Assembly (NCBI RefSeq): GCF_003071345.1
Contig: NZ_QCYK01000001.1
Coordinates: 1,302,001-1,366,000 of the forward strand
DNA length: 64,000 nucleotides
Reading direction: 5' to 3'
Source: Chitinophaga parva
Lineage (GTDB): Bacteria; Bacteroidota; Bacteroidia; Chitinophagales; Chitinophagaceae
Both the position numbers and the translations under genes were made by a program. A model generated the notes under the pieces. It searched no databases and had not been told where the DNA came from. It saw only the letters and a program-made list of their open reading frames with translations. Positions 38,084 to 45,922 of this stretch are shown in pieces. Numbering within the stretch: the first letter of the stretch is position 1; every line of letters begins with the position of its first letter.

Positions 38084-38464
38084 ATGAATGAAAACACACT
38101 TACACTAATAAATCAGAAAGTGAAGGAGTTCGCATTTTTAGATTTTTCGATTTTTGAATACCGTCATAATGAACTTGTTATAGCGATTAGCACTGATTTC
38201 ACTTATTATCACCTTTTTGAAATAAGATTCAAGAATGTTTTTTCCGTGATATGCAATACACTTTGGAGTGTGGATACACAGAAAGACGTAATTAAAGTTG
38301 TCGATTCAACAGAAGCATATGATTTAAATGTACAGTATGGAGTCGAAGTTGGTTATTCAATCTTCCAGCTTATGAATGAGGACGAATTGGAGTTATATGT
38401 AATTGCGGAATCCGTTGAATTTAGGGATCATGTCGTTAAGTATTTTGATGACAGGAATGAGTGA
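38084..38464 (+). CDS. Candidate immunity protein of Rhs copy 1
   Basis: This 126-residue acidic protein is 4 bp after the toxin gene, so the two are surely co-translated. It has no signal peptide, so it stays in the cytoplasm; that would mean the copy 1 toxin works inside the cell. It is rich in aromatic and acidic residues (for example STDFTYYHLFEIRF and YGVEVGYSIFQLMNEDELELY), as is common in immunity proteins. I recognise no family. The assignment rests on position. Confidence 0.6.
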   Translation: MNENTLTLINQKVKEFAFLDFSIFEYRHNELVIAISTDFTYYHLFEIRFKNVFSVICNTLWSVDTQKDVIKVVDSTEAYDLNVQYGVEVGYSIFQLMNEDELELYVIAESVEFRDHVVKYFDDRNE

Positions 38465-39025
38465 AATTGAGGAAGGCTGCTCGGCTAATCGGCTTAATTA
38501 ATTCGGTTCGATACATTCCTTTTCAGCAGAAAAACACCGTTTTGTGTATTTTCTGTCACTAGAATGCATTCTGTAGCCAGTTTTGGGGAAGAAATTAGTC
38601 ACATAATCTATCTTCCCTCCAAGGCCCGATACGATATTTAAGGTGAAACTAACTACAGTTTATAACCCCGAAAGCTGGCTCGGTGAATACCCATATTGTT
38701 TTTAAAGCCAAATGAAAATTGAAAAGGATCCTCAAAATCAATATCCAGGTAAACCAATGCTGCCCATTCAGCGGCAACTTGCTCGTCCGCGCCAACTGGT
38801 CACGTGGAAGCAGTCACAGGTGACGGAAAATTATTCGTGGAGTTCAAAAAAGGAGATATTCTTTTTAGTAATTTTAAAATTAAATAGATGTATGATCTAG
38901 TAGAATGGATGAAAGTAAGTGGCATTCAAGTCGTCCTTCAATTCTAAGAAAACGGGGAGGACATTTTTTGCGAAAACTGAGTGGGGCTTTCAAACCACGG
39001 GGCTAGAAGAGATTTTTAAATTATT
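38465..39025. other. Inter-module region with possible gene scraps
   Basis: No intact gene is found. On the minus strand, two stop-free stretches of about 50 codons each (about 38505-38665 and 38652-38803, in different frames) could be one frameshifted remnant. A plus-strand frame ending at 38888 reads GKLFVEFKKGDILFSNFKIK before its stop. In DNA this AT-rich these could be chance. Confidence 0.25.
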
Positions 39026-39026
39026 C

Positions 39027-39065
39027 ATTTTCAATAAATCCTCCTTTAAGAAGTTCGAAAGTTGT
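39027..39065. repeat. Module-boundary repeat, copy B
   Basis: ATTTTCAATAAATCC, then TCCTTTAAGAAGTTCGAAAG, then TTG. It recurs at 42326-42364 with one mismatch, and its first 10 bases recur at 43449. It is followed by the copy B hairpin. Confidence 0.85.
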
Positions 39066-39087
39066 CCCGCCTGCCCCGCGGAGTAAA

Positions 39088-39157
39088 ACGCCTTCAAGTC
39101 GAGAGATTTGGAGGCGTTTTTGTGTTTGGGAAAATATAGGATTGTACTATATATTTG
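39088..39157 (+). promoter_or_regulatory. Copy B hairpin and promoter for Rhs copy 2
   Basis: A hairpin with arms around ACGCCTTCAA and TTGGAGGCGT (39088-39120) corresponds to the tRNA-Ser terminator. Downstream, TTG (39126-39128) and TATATTTG (39150-39157) at 21-bp spacing form a Bacteroidota-type promoter. Copies A and C have TATGTTG at the matching place, one T short of consensus. Confidence 0.55.
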
Positions 39158-39223
39158 AAGTGTAAGCAAAAGGATTGCTTGCGAATTTAACCCGCGTATA
39201 AATCCCGAAGTGTTTCCTGTATC

Positions 39224-39901
39224 ATGAAATGGTTGTCCCTTTTTATTGCATTGTTTTGCCTGGTTGTCTGTCAAAATGTACAGGCACAAATAGATGTAAG
39301 AACTGATCCGCGTATTGCTCCGCTTTTAAGACAAGCTGCAAATGGCCAGCAGGACCTGGTGATATTTGGAAGGAAGCCGGCGTCTAATATGTATGTGAAC
39401 ATGGCGGTGCTGGATAAGACGAATAAGCGGCTTTACTGGTTTACCTGTTATGGAACTGCTTATGATTCTGTGCAATTACAGGAAACAGCCTTTATGCAGA
39501 TTTCCTCAAATGCTATTGATCCTTTTAGTTTTTACAGGGCATTATGCCTTGAAAATGAGGTGTATCTGGACGATGCAGTGGCGGAATACAGGCGGTTGGG
39601 TAAACTGGCTTTAAAGGATACGAGTTATAATCGTCGGATTGTTTATAATTCCAGTACGGTAAAAGCTGCCAATAGTACATTGCAGCAACTGATGGCCTTA
39701 GAAGGTCTTTTTAAAAAGCAGTGTATAAAGCTGTGTTTATTTAATTGCCCATCTCCATCGTCTTTATCGAGGGATGATGCGTTTCTGTTTCGTAAGTCTC
39801 TCGCAGGGAAAACAATGAGTAGGCCAGATACTACTATTTATTATGCTACTTCACCATTAGGATTTATTGCCAAGATTTCCTTGTGCCGTCTGATTCGTTA
39901 A
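39224..39901 (+). pseudogene. Mini-Rhs toxin copy 2, N-terminal part (ends at a frameshift)
   Basis: The signal peptide MKWLSLFIALFCLVVCQNVQAQ is followed by the same N-terminal domain as copy 1 (DLVIFGRKPASNMYVNMAVL), at roughly 80% identity by eye. The frame breaks between 39884 and 39890: compared with copy 1, 8 bases stand where 9 should be, just after AKISL. The reading then continues in the next frame as the main copy 2 product. Together the two parts would encode about 751 residues. Confidence 0.8.
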
Positions 39902-41478
39902 AGATGTTTGTTTACGACGGCCAGGATAAAGTTGTAGACAGTATGCCGCTGAGGCCAGGGAAATATACTTCTTTGTTAAGATCAAAGGATGATGTGTTTT
40001 TGCTTTACCGGGGCTGGTTGGAATTACAAAGCCAACAGATAAAGGAGGCGATAAGTCAGACAACAGCGCTGCTTGATCGGCAGGATACGGGATTATATGT
40101 TCAGGCTTATCGTTCGGATAATAGAAGGGAATTGTTATTGGCGGTTGCACAATTCAAAACGGAGCAACAGGACATCGAGCGTAAAATTTTAGCCTTGACG
40201 TTGCCTGATGAGGAGATGGTGGGTCATATGCTTCGGAGTAATTATTCAAGCGGGGGGACGCAAATTACCTATTTGGCTGCAGGGATGGGGTTTGCCTATA
40301 CCGCGAGCAATAGTCGTGGAGAAAAGGAGTATGAACTATCAAATCACCTTGGGAATGTAATGGCTACTGTGAGGGATAGAAAGTTGGGGATAGATGGTGG
40401 TAACGGAACCATCACGTACTATAATGTGGATGTTGTAAATTCGAACGATTATTACCCATTTGGGTCTTTGATGCCTGGTCGGTCATATAGTAAAAGTGAA
40501 AAATACCGTTATGGATTTAATGGGAAGGAGAATGATAATGAGGTGAAGGGAGACGGGAATCATCAGGATTATGGAATGAGAGTGTATGACCCGAGAATTG
40601 CTAGATTCCTTAGTACAGATCCAATTGCCAAATCCTATCCAGAGTTGACACCGTATCAATTTGCCAGCAATCGACCTATTGATGGGGTTGATATAGATGG
40701 AAAGGAGTGGGGGGCAGATTCCAGATTCGTTAATACAGGTACGCCTAATTTAGCAATTGAAAATGTAATGACCGTAAGAATGAAGGTTACCAATAGTTCT
40801 AAAATTGTAACAGATCCTAACGTGATCAAATCTAGGGCAGAATTAGTAAAGACCACATTAGAGCAATCGTTTAAAAATGAAGAGTTAATATACCTGTTCG
40901 ATATTCCATTTAAAGTTATAACTAAAACGGAAGTTATTTTAGACTATAGCCCTGTGAGTCCGGATGATGGTAACATAGGAATTCTGAATTTTGATGACCG
41001 TGTAAGTACCAATAAGGTTACAGTTAATACAGTAGGAAATACAACGACTACAACGACCTTGACAAGCAGTACTCCAGGGGAGACGACTGGTGCCATAAGA
41101 GACTTTACACTTAATTTAGCAATTACAATGGATGGAAAGTTGACGCCGGTAACTGACTTTGTTTCAACTACACGGCACGAGGGGGCACATTCTGGGGGGG
41201 TAAACCACCCCTGGAATTTAAAGGGAATAGAAAAGATTAATTTGCAAATGCTGGATCAGACTATAGCTCCATTCGATCGTGACAAAGTACTAAATAATTT
41301 TATGAACTCTGCTGAAAATCCAGACCTTTCGTTACTTCCGACTAAAAAGAGCCGTGATGAAATATTAAAAGAACAAATAAATGCAATGTTTTTGAAGATC
41401 AAAAAAGTCTCACCATTTTCAGGAGCCGATCTGAGATCTCCTAATAATAACGAGGCTGATAAAGCACCTAAACAATAG
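39883..41478 (+). CDS. Mini-Rhs toxin copy 2, core and metzincin-like C-terminus
   Basis: This continues copy 2 after the frameshift. The rest of the N-terminal domain is followed by the Rhs core (YELSNHLGNVMATV, YYPFGSLMPGRSY, YRYGFNGKENDNEVKGDG, GMRVYDPRIARFLSTDPI), ending VDIDG at 40700. The variable C-terminus (~259 residues) contains HEGAHSGGVNH at 41176-41208. This matches HExxHxxGxxH, the metzincin zinc site, with a Met about 20 residues later (NLQMLDQT) that could be the Met-turn. The toxin is thus predicted to be a zinc protease. The next gene, 6 bp on, encodes a lipoprotein. An ORF starting at 39883 overlaps the previous frame by 19 bp. Confidence 0.78.
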   Translation: MPSDSLKMFVYDGQDKVVDSMPLRPGKYTSLLRSKDDVFLLYRGWLELQSQQIKEAISQTTALLDRQDTGLYVQAYRSDNRRELLLAVAQFKTEQQDIERKILALTLPDEEMVGHMLRSNYSSGGTQITYLAAGMGFAYTASNSRGEKEYELSNHLGNVMATVRDRKLGIDGGNGTITYYNVDVVNSNDYYPFGSLMPGRSYSKSEKYRYGFNGKENDNEVKGDGNHQDYGMRVYDPRIARFLSTDPIAKSYPELTPYQFASNRPIDGVDIDGKEWGADSRFVNTGTPNLAIENVMTVRMKVTNSSKIVTDPNVIKSRAELVKTTLEQSFKNEELIYLFDIPFKVITKTEVILDYSPVSPDDGNIGILNFDDRVSTNKVTVNTVGNTTTTTTLTSSTPGETTGAIRDFTLNLAITMDGKLTPVTDFVSTTRHEGAHSGGVNHPWNLKGIEKINLQMLDQTIAPFDRDKVLNNFMNSAENPDLSLLPTKKSRDEILKEQINAMFLKIKKVSPFSGADLRSPNNNEADKAPKQ

Positions 41479-41484
41479 TAACTC

Positions 41485-41958
41485 ATGAAAGTTATTCGTT
41501 TGGCAATTTTGTTTTTGTTTACTTCAATGTTTTCCGTGAATTGTACCTCTGGAAATAAAGTGGGAGTAAACTTGGATGGTTATCAGGAGGAGCGTATTAA
41601 ATTGGGGTATGAGCGAGTAACAGATAGTGCAAGTATGATTGTACAAGGGGCTCGGGAATTGGCTGTTTTATCTTTTTTTGAGGAGTTTAATGATATCGTT
41701 GAAGTCTATCTTAATAAGAAAAAGATTGCGAGTTGGAATATTAATGATGAAAACAGGAAATATACCAGTACTGGATATTCCGGAAATGACATTGGAATTA
41801 GTCAATTTATGGAGAGCGATGTTATTACAATTAGGCTAGTGAATCAAAAAAAATACATTAAATTCAACTTACAGCCAGGATATCCTTTATACACAATTCA
41901 GCGTTATGGGGGTATTTGGTACGTTAATTTAAGGAAACAAGTAATGATATTAAAGTGA
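41485..41958 (+). CDS. Candidate lipoprotein immunity protein for the metzincin-like toxin
   Basis: This 157-residue protein has signal peptide and lipobox FSVNC (Cys20). It starts 6 bp after the stop of Rhs copy 2. The mature part is predicted beta-rich with charged surface residues (NDIVEVYLNKKKIASWNI); there are no known motifs. An exported immunity protein fits a toxin that acts in the periplasm or at the cell surface, in contrast with the cytoplasmic partner of copy 1. The assignment is from position and localisation only. Confidence 0.6.
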   Translation: MKVIRLAILFLFTSMFSVNCTSGNKVGVNLDGYQEERIKLGYERVTDSASMIVQGARELAVLSFFEEFNDIVEVYLNKKKIASWNINDENRKYTSTGYSGNDIGISQFMESDVITIRLVNQKKYIKFNLQPGYPLYTIQRYGGIWYVNLRKQVMILK

Positions 41959-42240
41959 AGGTGACGCTTAAATTGAATGAGTTAGAATGGTTAATTTTTA
42001 ATAAGTATTCTTTTGTGAAATTCAAACGCTCCTTGCCCGAACTGTATGCGTTACAGAAAGCCCTGAGGTCACTGAGGTTGGGAGGTCTTTTTAGTTTGTC
42101 AAATACTGGTGCCGCTCAATCTGCACATAGTATCTTATAGAAACTGATGGCCTGGTCTAGGAGCTATGGCATTATCTTTTCGGAAGTTATGGTGGTTGTC
42201 ATTTAAGAACCTGTTTAAGAAATAGCTCGCCTGCGTCCAA
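41955..42240 (+). pseudogene. Remnant of a third mini-Rhs N-terminal domain
   Basis: The segment reading QSAHSIL then stop, KLMAW (near 42118-42155) matches KSAHSTLLQLMAI of copy 1; 15 bases (AATCTGCACATAGTA) are identical. Just upstream, SLRLGGLFSLSNTG resembles EFRRLGKLALNDTS, and just downstream CTGTTTAAGAAATAG reads LFKK then stop against GLFKKQ. Several stops and deletions show it is decayed. Confidence 0.6.
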
Positions 42241-42325
42241 TTTTATGAAAAGGACTTAACATAATCGGTTGATCTCACGACTACATCCGAACTAAAAGGC
42301 TTACGGTATAGGTAATAGCGTATTG

Positions 42326-42364
42326 ATTTTCAATAAATCCTCCTTTAAAAAGTTCGAAAGTTGG
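42326..42364. repeat. Module-boundary repeat, copy C
   Basis: Second full copy of the sequence at 39027-39065, one mismatch. It is followed by a hairpin identical in its arms to the tRNA-Ser terminator (42390-42425) and by about 70 bp resembling the leader of copy 1 (TTCGAAATTTTGATGTATGT). Confidence 0.85.
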
Positions 42365-42469
42365 CCCCTCTGGCCCGCAAGCTTTAAATTAAGCCTTCAA
42401 GTCTTTGGATTTGAAGGCTTTTTTGTGCTAGAAATAGTTCGAAATTTTGATGTATGTTGTAGGCGCAAG

Positions 42470-42661
42470 TGATGACAGTGTTTTTTGCTCGGTGGGCATA
42501 TTGACCATAACCCGTTACTACACTGCCAAAGTGTTAACAATCCGACCCCTAATTTTAGCCAAAATCTATCAACTGATGATGTTGAGGATTTCTTTAATAC
42601 GTTGCCGGTAGAATTGAAGAAGGTTTTGGGCCCTAATTATTATTCTGTTCTTTTAAGCTAA
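42470..42661 (+). pseudogene. Orphan C-terminal coding fragment
   Basis: A stop-free plus-strand frame with no start codon ends at TAA 42659-42661 and reads LSTDDVEDFFNTLPVELKK then VLGPNYYSVLLS. It follows the copy C leader. It may be the tail of a lost toxin or immunity gene; no family is recognised. Confidence 0.4.
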
Positions 42662-42662
42662 T

Positions 42663-42821
42663 TTAAGATTCTTGCGTGATCCACACTTGATAGGTATCAT
42701 CGCATTTTTTCTTCTTTGATATCTTGAAAGTACTGCCTAATATTACGCGTTTTGCTATTAAAAGGCCAATGCATGTTTGGCCAACTTCGAGAGCTTCCGA
42801 AAGATAAAAATGGATTGCCAA
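42663..42821 (-). pseudogene. Possible orphan coding fragment on the minus strand
   Basis: A stop-free frame of 52 codons begins at a possible TTG and reads FYLSEALEVGQTCIGLLIAK and then RVILGSTFKISKKKK. It looks protein-like but no family is assigned. Chance is possible in AT-rich DNA. Confidence 0.3.
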
Positions 42822-42838
42822 TTATCCAATAATACATT

Positions 42839-43348
42839 ATGAAGGTCTTTTTAGTAAGTGTTTGCTTTTTATCGTTTAATGCATGTGTTCAGAAGAACAA
42901 TGTAAATGAGAAAAATGGTTTAAAACAGCGGAGTTCAATGAAAACGAAGGATCATTTACAGACAACACAAGCGAACATTAGATCAACTGATACGACTGTT
43001 TCTTTTTCTATCGATGGCCTTAGTTCGGAAGGAAGTGAAGCTAGCGTACATTATGTTAATGGAAGAATAAGCACTGCCAAGTGGAGTATTTTTGGGGAAA
43101 CGGGCCAACTATTTATTGAGTATAAATTTTTAACAGATGGTACTGTTAAAGCAAGTGAAAAAAAATATGAGTATAAGACTGATTTGACGTCCGTTAGTTC
43201 TGATAGTGATATGGAACTTATAAGTTCATTTTGTTGTACTTTGGATACGAATGGAATACTTCGATCCAAACCTAATGCTAGAGGATTTGTAGATGTGTTT
43301 GCAGCCTTTAAAAAGGCTGTTCCATTTGAATTAAAGCATTTAAGGTAA
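42839..43348 (+). CDS. Orphan lipoprotein, possible immunity protein
   Basis: This 169-residue protein has signal peptide and lipobox FNAC (Cys16). It has a Ser/Thr/Lys-rich linker and then a beta-rich domain (VSFSIDGLSSEGSEASVHYV). Cys-Cys occurs near residue 142. It has the same low-GC base use as the Rhs array and lies downstream of the decayed third module. It is most simply read as an immunity gene that has outlived its toxin. Alternatively it is an unrelated small lipoprotein. Confidence 0.55.
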   Translation: MKVFLVSVCFLSFNACVQKNNVNEKNGLKQRSSMKTKDHLQTTQANIRSTDTTVSFSIDGLSSEGSEASVHYVNGRISTAKWSIFGETGQLFIEYKFLTDGTVKASEKKYEYKTDLTSVSSDSDMELISSFCCTLDTNGILRSKPNARGFVDVFAAFKKAVPFELKHLR

Positions 43349-43686
43349 ACTGGCGTCTTGAAATATATTTAAAGTGATTTTCTTTCGACTTGTTTGCTCC
43401 TTCGAATCGGTATAAAGTATAAAGGATACCGAATTTGAAAACGAATTGATTTTCAATAGATCTTTTCAGTTAAGGTGGCGTTCACGTTATCTCTAGCCAA
43501 TGCTTGATGTCATAAATCGTTCCATCAGTGGCCGCAGCAAACGGGTATGTTTGGAAAGAACACCATCAGCCTTCCATTTAAAAGCTGTTGCTTCCCACGC
43601 TGCAAGCTTAAATAATGCAAATGGTTTTTACATGAAAGATTAGGGTATTTCAACCAACATGACCCTCATACCATCAATAATGTCCC
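43349..43686. other. Right edge of the accessory block
   Basis: No intact gene. The 10 bases ATTTTCAATA at 43449 start a partial fourth copy of the module-boundary repeat. A minus-strand stop-free frame (43493-43632) reads KLAAWEATAFKWKADGVLSK and ends MERFMTSSIG; it may be a gene scrap. No copy of the tRNA-Ser 3' end is seen, so there is no classic att site here. GC content rises again from about 43.7 kb. Confidence 0.35.
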
Positions 43687-43694
43687 TATTTTTG
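43687..43694 (+). promoter_or_regulatory. Possible -7 element of the LLM oxidoreductase gene
   Basis: TATTTTTG fits the Bacteroidota -7 consensus 19 bp before the start codon. No clear TTG lies at the right distance upstream. Confidence 0.4.
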
Positions 43695-43712
43695 TAACTA
43701 CAAAGAGACCAC

Positions 43713-44735
43713 ATGAAGAAAATAGGATTCTTATCGTTCGGGCATTGGTCCAATCACCCCGCCTATCAAACCCGTACGGCGGCCGATACCCTGTTACAGT
43801 CCATCGACCTGGCCGTGGCGGCGGAAGCAATAGGCTTGGATGGTGCCTATTTCCGGGTGCACCATTTCGCGGCACAATTAGCATCCCCCTTTCCTTTGCT
43901 ATCCGCCATCGGCGCCAGGACAAACAAGATAGAGATCGGAACGGGTGTGATTGACATGCGGTATGAAAATCCACTTTACATGGTGGAAGACGCCGGTGCG
44001 GCCGACCTCATTTCTGGCGGGCGGTTGCAACTGGGCATCAGCAGAGGGTCGCCCGAACAGGTAATTGACGGGTGGCGTTATTTTGGTTATGAACCCGCCG
44101 AAGGAGAAACGGATGCAGACATGGGCCGCAGGAAAGCATTGCAATTCCTGGATAAGCTCCGTGGCGTTGGATTTGCAAAACCCAATCCCAATCCCATGTT
44201 TCCCAATCCACCGGGCTTATTACGGTTAGAACCGCATTCCCCGGGATTGCGGGAACGCATCTGGTGGGGCGCGGGTACCAATGCGACCGCCATCTGGGCC
44301 GCCGAAAACGGGATGCACCTGCAAAGCTCCACGCTGAAGATGGACGAAAGCGGTAAGCCATTTCATGTTCAACAGGCGGAGCAGATCAGGTTGTATAAGC
44401 AGGCATGGAAAACAGCCGGGCATCAGCGGGAGCCAAGGGTTTCCGTAAGCCGGTCCATCTTTCCGCTGATGACTGAACAGGACCGGTATCTATTTGGACG
44501 GGATAGTAACAGCGTTGATAAAATTGGTTTTCTTGACAGTGATCAACGCGCCATTTTTGGAAGGAGCTATGCCGGAGAACCCGACCAGCTTATTAAGGAA
44601 CTGGCAAAGGATGAGGCCATCCAGGAAGCAGACACCCTGTTGTTAACGATACCCAATACGCTGGGAGTGGAATATAATGTCCATATCCTTTCGGCTATCC
44701 TGGAGCATGTGGCACCCGGCTTGGGCTGGCGTTAA
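43713..44735 (+). CDS. LLM class flavin-dependent oxidoreductase
   Basis: This is a luciferase-like monooxygenase-family enzyme that uses FMN. It is 340 residues with a TIM-barrel pattern. The N-terminus is KKIGFLSFGHW; then LAVAAEAIGLDGAYFRVHHFA and RTNKIEIGTGVIDMRYENP are family landmarks, and SGGRLQLGISRGSPEQVIDG is the usual flavin-binding segment. The substrate is unknown. It is the first normal-composition gene after the Rhs block and is convergent with the phosphatase gene, with only 14 bp between stops. Confidence 0.88.
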   Translation: MKKIGFLSFGHWSNHPAYQTRTAADTLLQSIDLAVAAEAIGLDGAYFRVHHFAAQLASPFPLLSAIGARTNKIEIGTGVIDMRYENPLYMVEDAGAADLISGGRLQLGISRGSPEQVIDGWRYFGYEPAEGETDADMGRRKALQFLDKLRGVGFAKPNPNPMFPNPPGLLRLEPHSPGLRERIWWGAGTNATAIWAAENGMHLQSSTLKMDESGKPFHVQQAEQIRLYKQAWKTAGHQREPRVSVSRSIFPLMTEQDRYLFGRDSNSVDKIGFLDSDQRAIFGRSYAGEPDQLIKELAKDEAIQEADTLLLTIPNTLGVEYNVHILSAILEHVAPGLGWR

Positions 44736-44749
44736 ATACTAAAAGCCCC

Positions 44750-45394
44750 CTACCCGTTAGCAACTTTCTCTGCCACCAACGAAAAGGTGTACAGCACCTC
44801 TGTCGCGATCTCTTTACAACGCTGGCTGTACACCTGCGCCTGATTAGGTTTCCCATCTGCCTCTTTGGGGTCCTCATATGGCGTTGCCACCCGCAGGCTG
44901 GCCCCGGCTACAAACGGGCAGTTATCATCTGCATGTGCGCACGTCATCACTGCAATAAAATGATCTGCCGGGTTGGGCGGGTCCATGTATCTTTTTGAAA
45001 ACGCCTCCACAGGCGCTTCTTCGGCGGAGTAGGCAACGGAATAATGTGGGTTGGGTGATACCTCCGGGCCTGTTATCTTAAAACCTGCATCTGCCAGCGC
45101 TTGGATGGCATTGGGATTGAACGCGGTGATTGCTGTGCCGCCGGAGTAAGTGGCAACGCCCGGTATATTGTAATAAGCGGCAGCAGCGGCGGCCCACAAC
45201 TGGCCCATGTGGCTCCTGCGGGAGTTATGGGTACATACATAGATCAGTGCTGCGTGCCCGGTTTTATCCAGCGCATCAATAACACCATCTGCAATCTGGC
45301 GGAGCAACGCTTTGCGCTGCAGGGAAATCTGTTCAAAATCGTTGGCTGCATCCGCAAGATAGTGGGCCAGCTTCGGAAAAAGGGGAGTGGTCAT
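44750..45394 (-). CDS. ArsC-like low-molecular-weight phosphatase
   Basis: This is a protein of the arsenate-reductase/tyrosine-phosphatase fold. The catalytic P-loop is VCTHNSRRSHMGQ (CxxNSRRS), near residue 53, with the Cys first. It is 214 residues, longer than thioredoxin-coupled ArsC, with an N-terminal helical extension and later cysteines (MTCAHADDNCPF) that could take part in the redox cycle. The start at 45392-45394 (MTTPLFPKLAHYL) is chosen. It is divergent from the decayed ArsR gene, which suggests a lost arsenic-responsive unit. Whether it reduces arsenate or removes phosphate is open. Confidence 0.82.
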   Translation of the reverse strand: MTTPLFPKLAHYLADAANDFEQISLQRKALLRQIADGVIDALDKTGHAALIYVCTHNSRRSHMGQLWAAAAAAYYNIPGVATYSGGTAITAFNPNAIQALADAGFKITGPEVSPNPHYSVAYSAEEAPVEAFSKRYMDPPNPADHFIAVMTCAHADDNCPFVAGASLRVATPYEDPKEADGKPNQAQVYSQRCKEIATEVLYTFSLVAEKVANG

Positions 45395-45611
45395 AGCAAT
45401 CGTTTTATACTTCAGCAGCAATAGGGTTATCCTTGTAATATTTTCCACCGCAGCCGCATGGCTACATACCATGCACAATGAGGGCCGGTACTGCTACCAG
45501 CTACTGTCTGGTGAGTAACACCCAACTTGCTGAGAATTATATCGCAATATTACGATGAAAGAATGCAATCCTCCAAAAATATTTTTACCACCCACACTTC
45601 ATTTTATAATG

Positions 45612-45922
45612 AACCATGCACAAAGTAGGATGCCCTACCTTTATCCGGAAGCCGATATGGCAAAAGTGGCGCAACAAGGCCGGCACCGCTATGATGCATT
45701 GGCGCATCCCGTGGTGGCCTATGTCCTGGAATCGCTGGGCAGTCTGGCAAACTGGGCGCGAGGCTGCTGGAGGAATGGGTGCATAAACAATAGTTCCGCC
45801 GTGTGCAGTTTTCAAGGGAACTGGTAGTCACGGCAAAGGGGCGTAAGGAAATGTTATCGCAACTGGGCATTGCCACTGTAATAAACATTACGCCCTGGAA
45901 GCCCCTACATGTGAAGGCGTAA
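45612..45922 (+). pseudogene. Decayed ArsR-family regulator
   Basis: EADMAKVA followed at once by QQGRHRYDALAHPVVAYVLE has the first helix and the region after the DNA-binding domain of ArsR-type regulators, with the ~75 residues of the winged helix missing. A second frame continues GKLGARLLEEWVHKQ, a TAG stop, then FRRVQFSRELVVTAKGRKE and the end. So an internal deletion, a frameshift and a nonsense codon are present. The 3' end overlaps the AraC gene. Confidence 0.7.

Noticed and set aside
38712..38900. 62-codon open frame between the two Rhs modules
   Set aside because: The residues look random, a different frame is equally plausible there, and no start context or partner supports it.
35610..43640. 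Integrative element with classic tRNA att sites
   Set aside because: The 3' end of tRNA-Ser is not repeated at the right edge and no integrase or transposase gene is present; only the terminator flank recurs.
45555..45827. Intact 90-residue gene upstream of the AraC gene
   Set aside because: Its content is explained as a deleted and frameshifted ArsR regulator; the end of the frame is out of phase with the recognisable tail.
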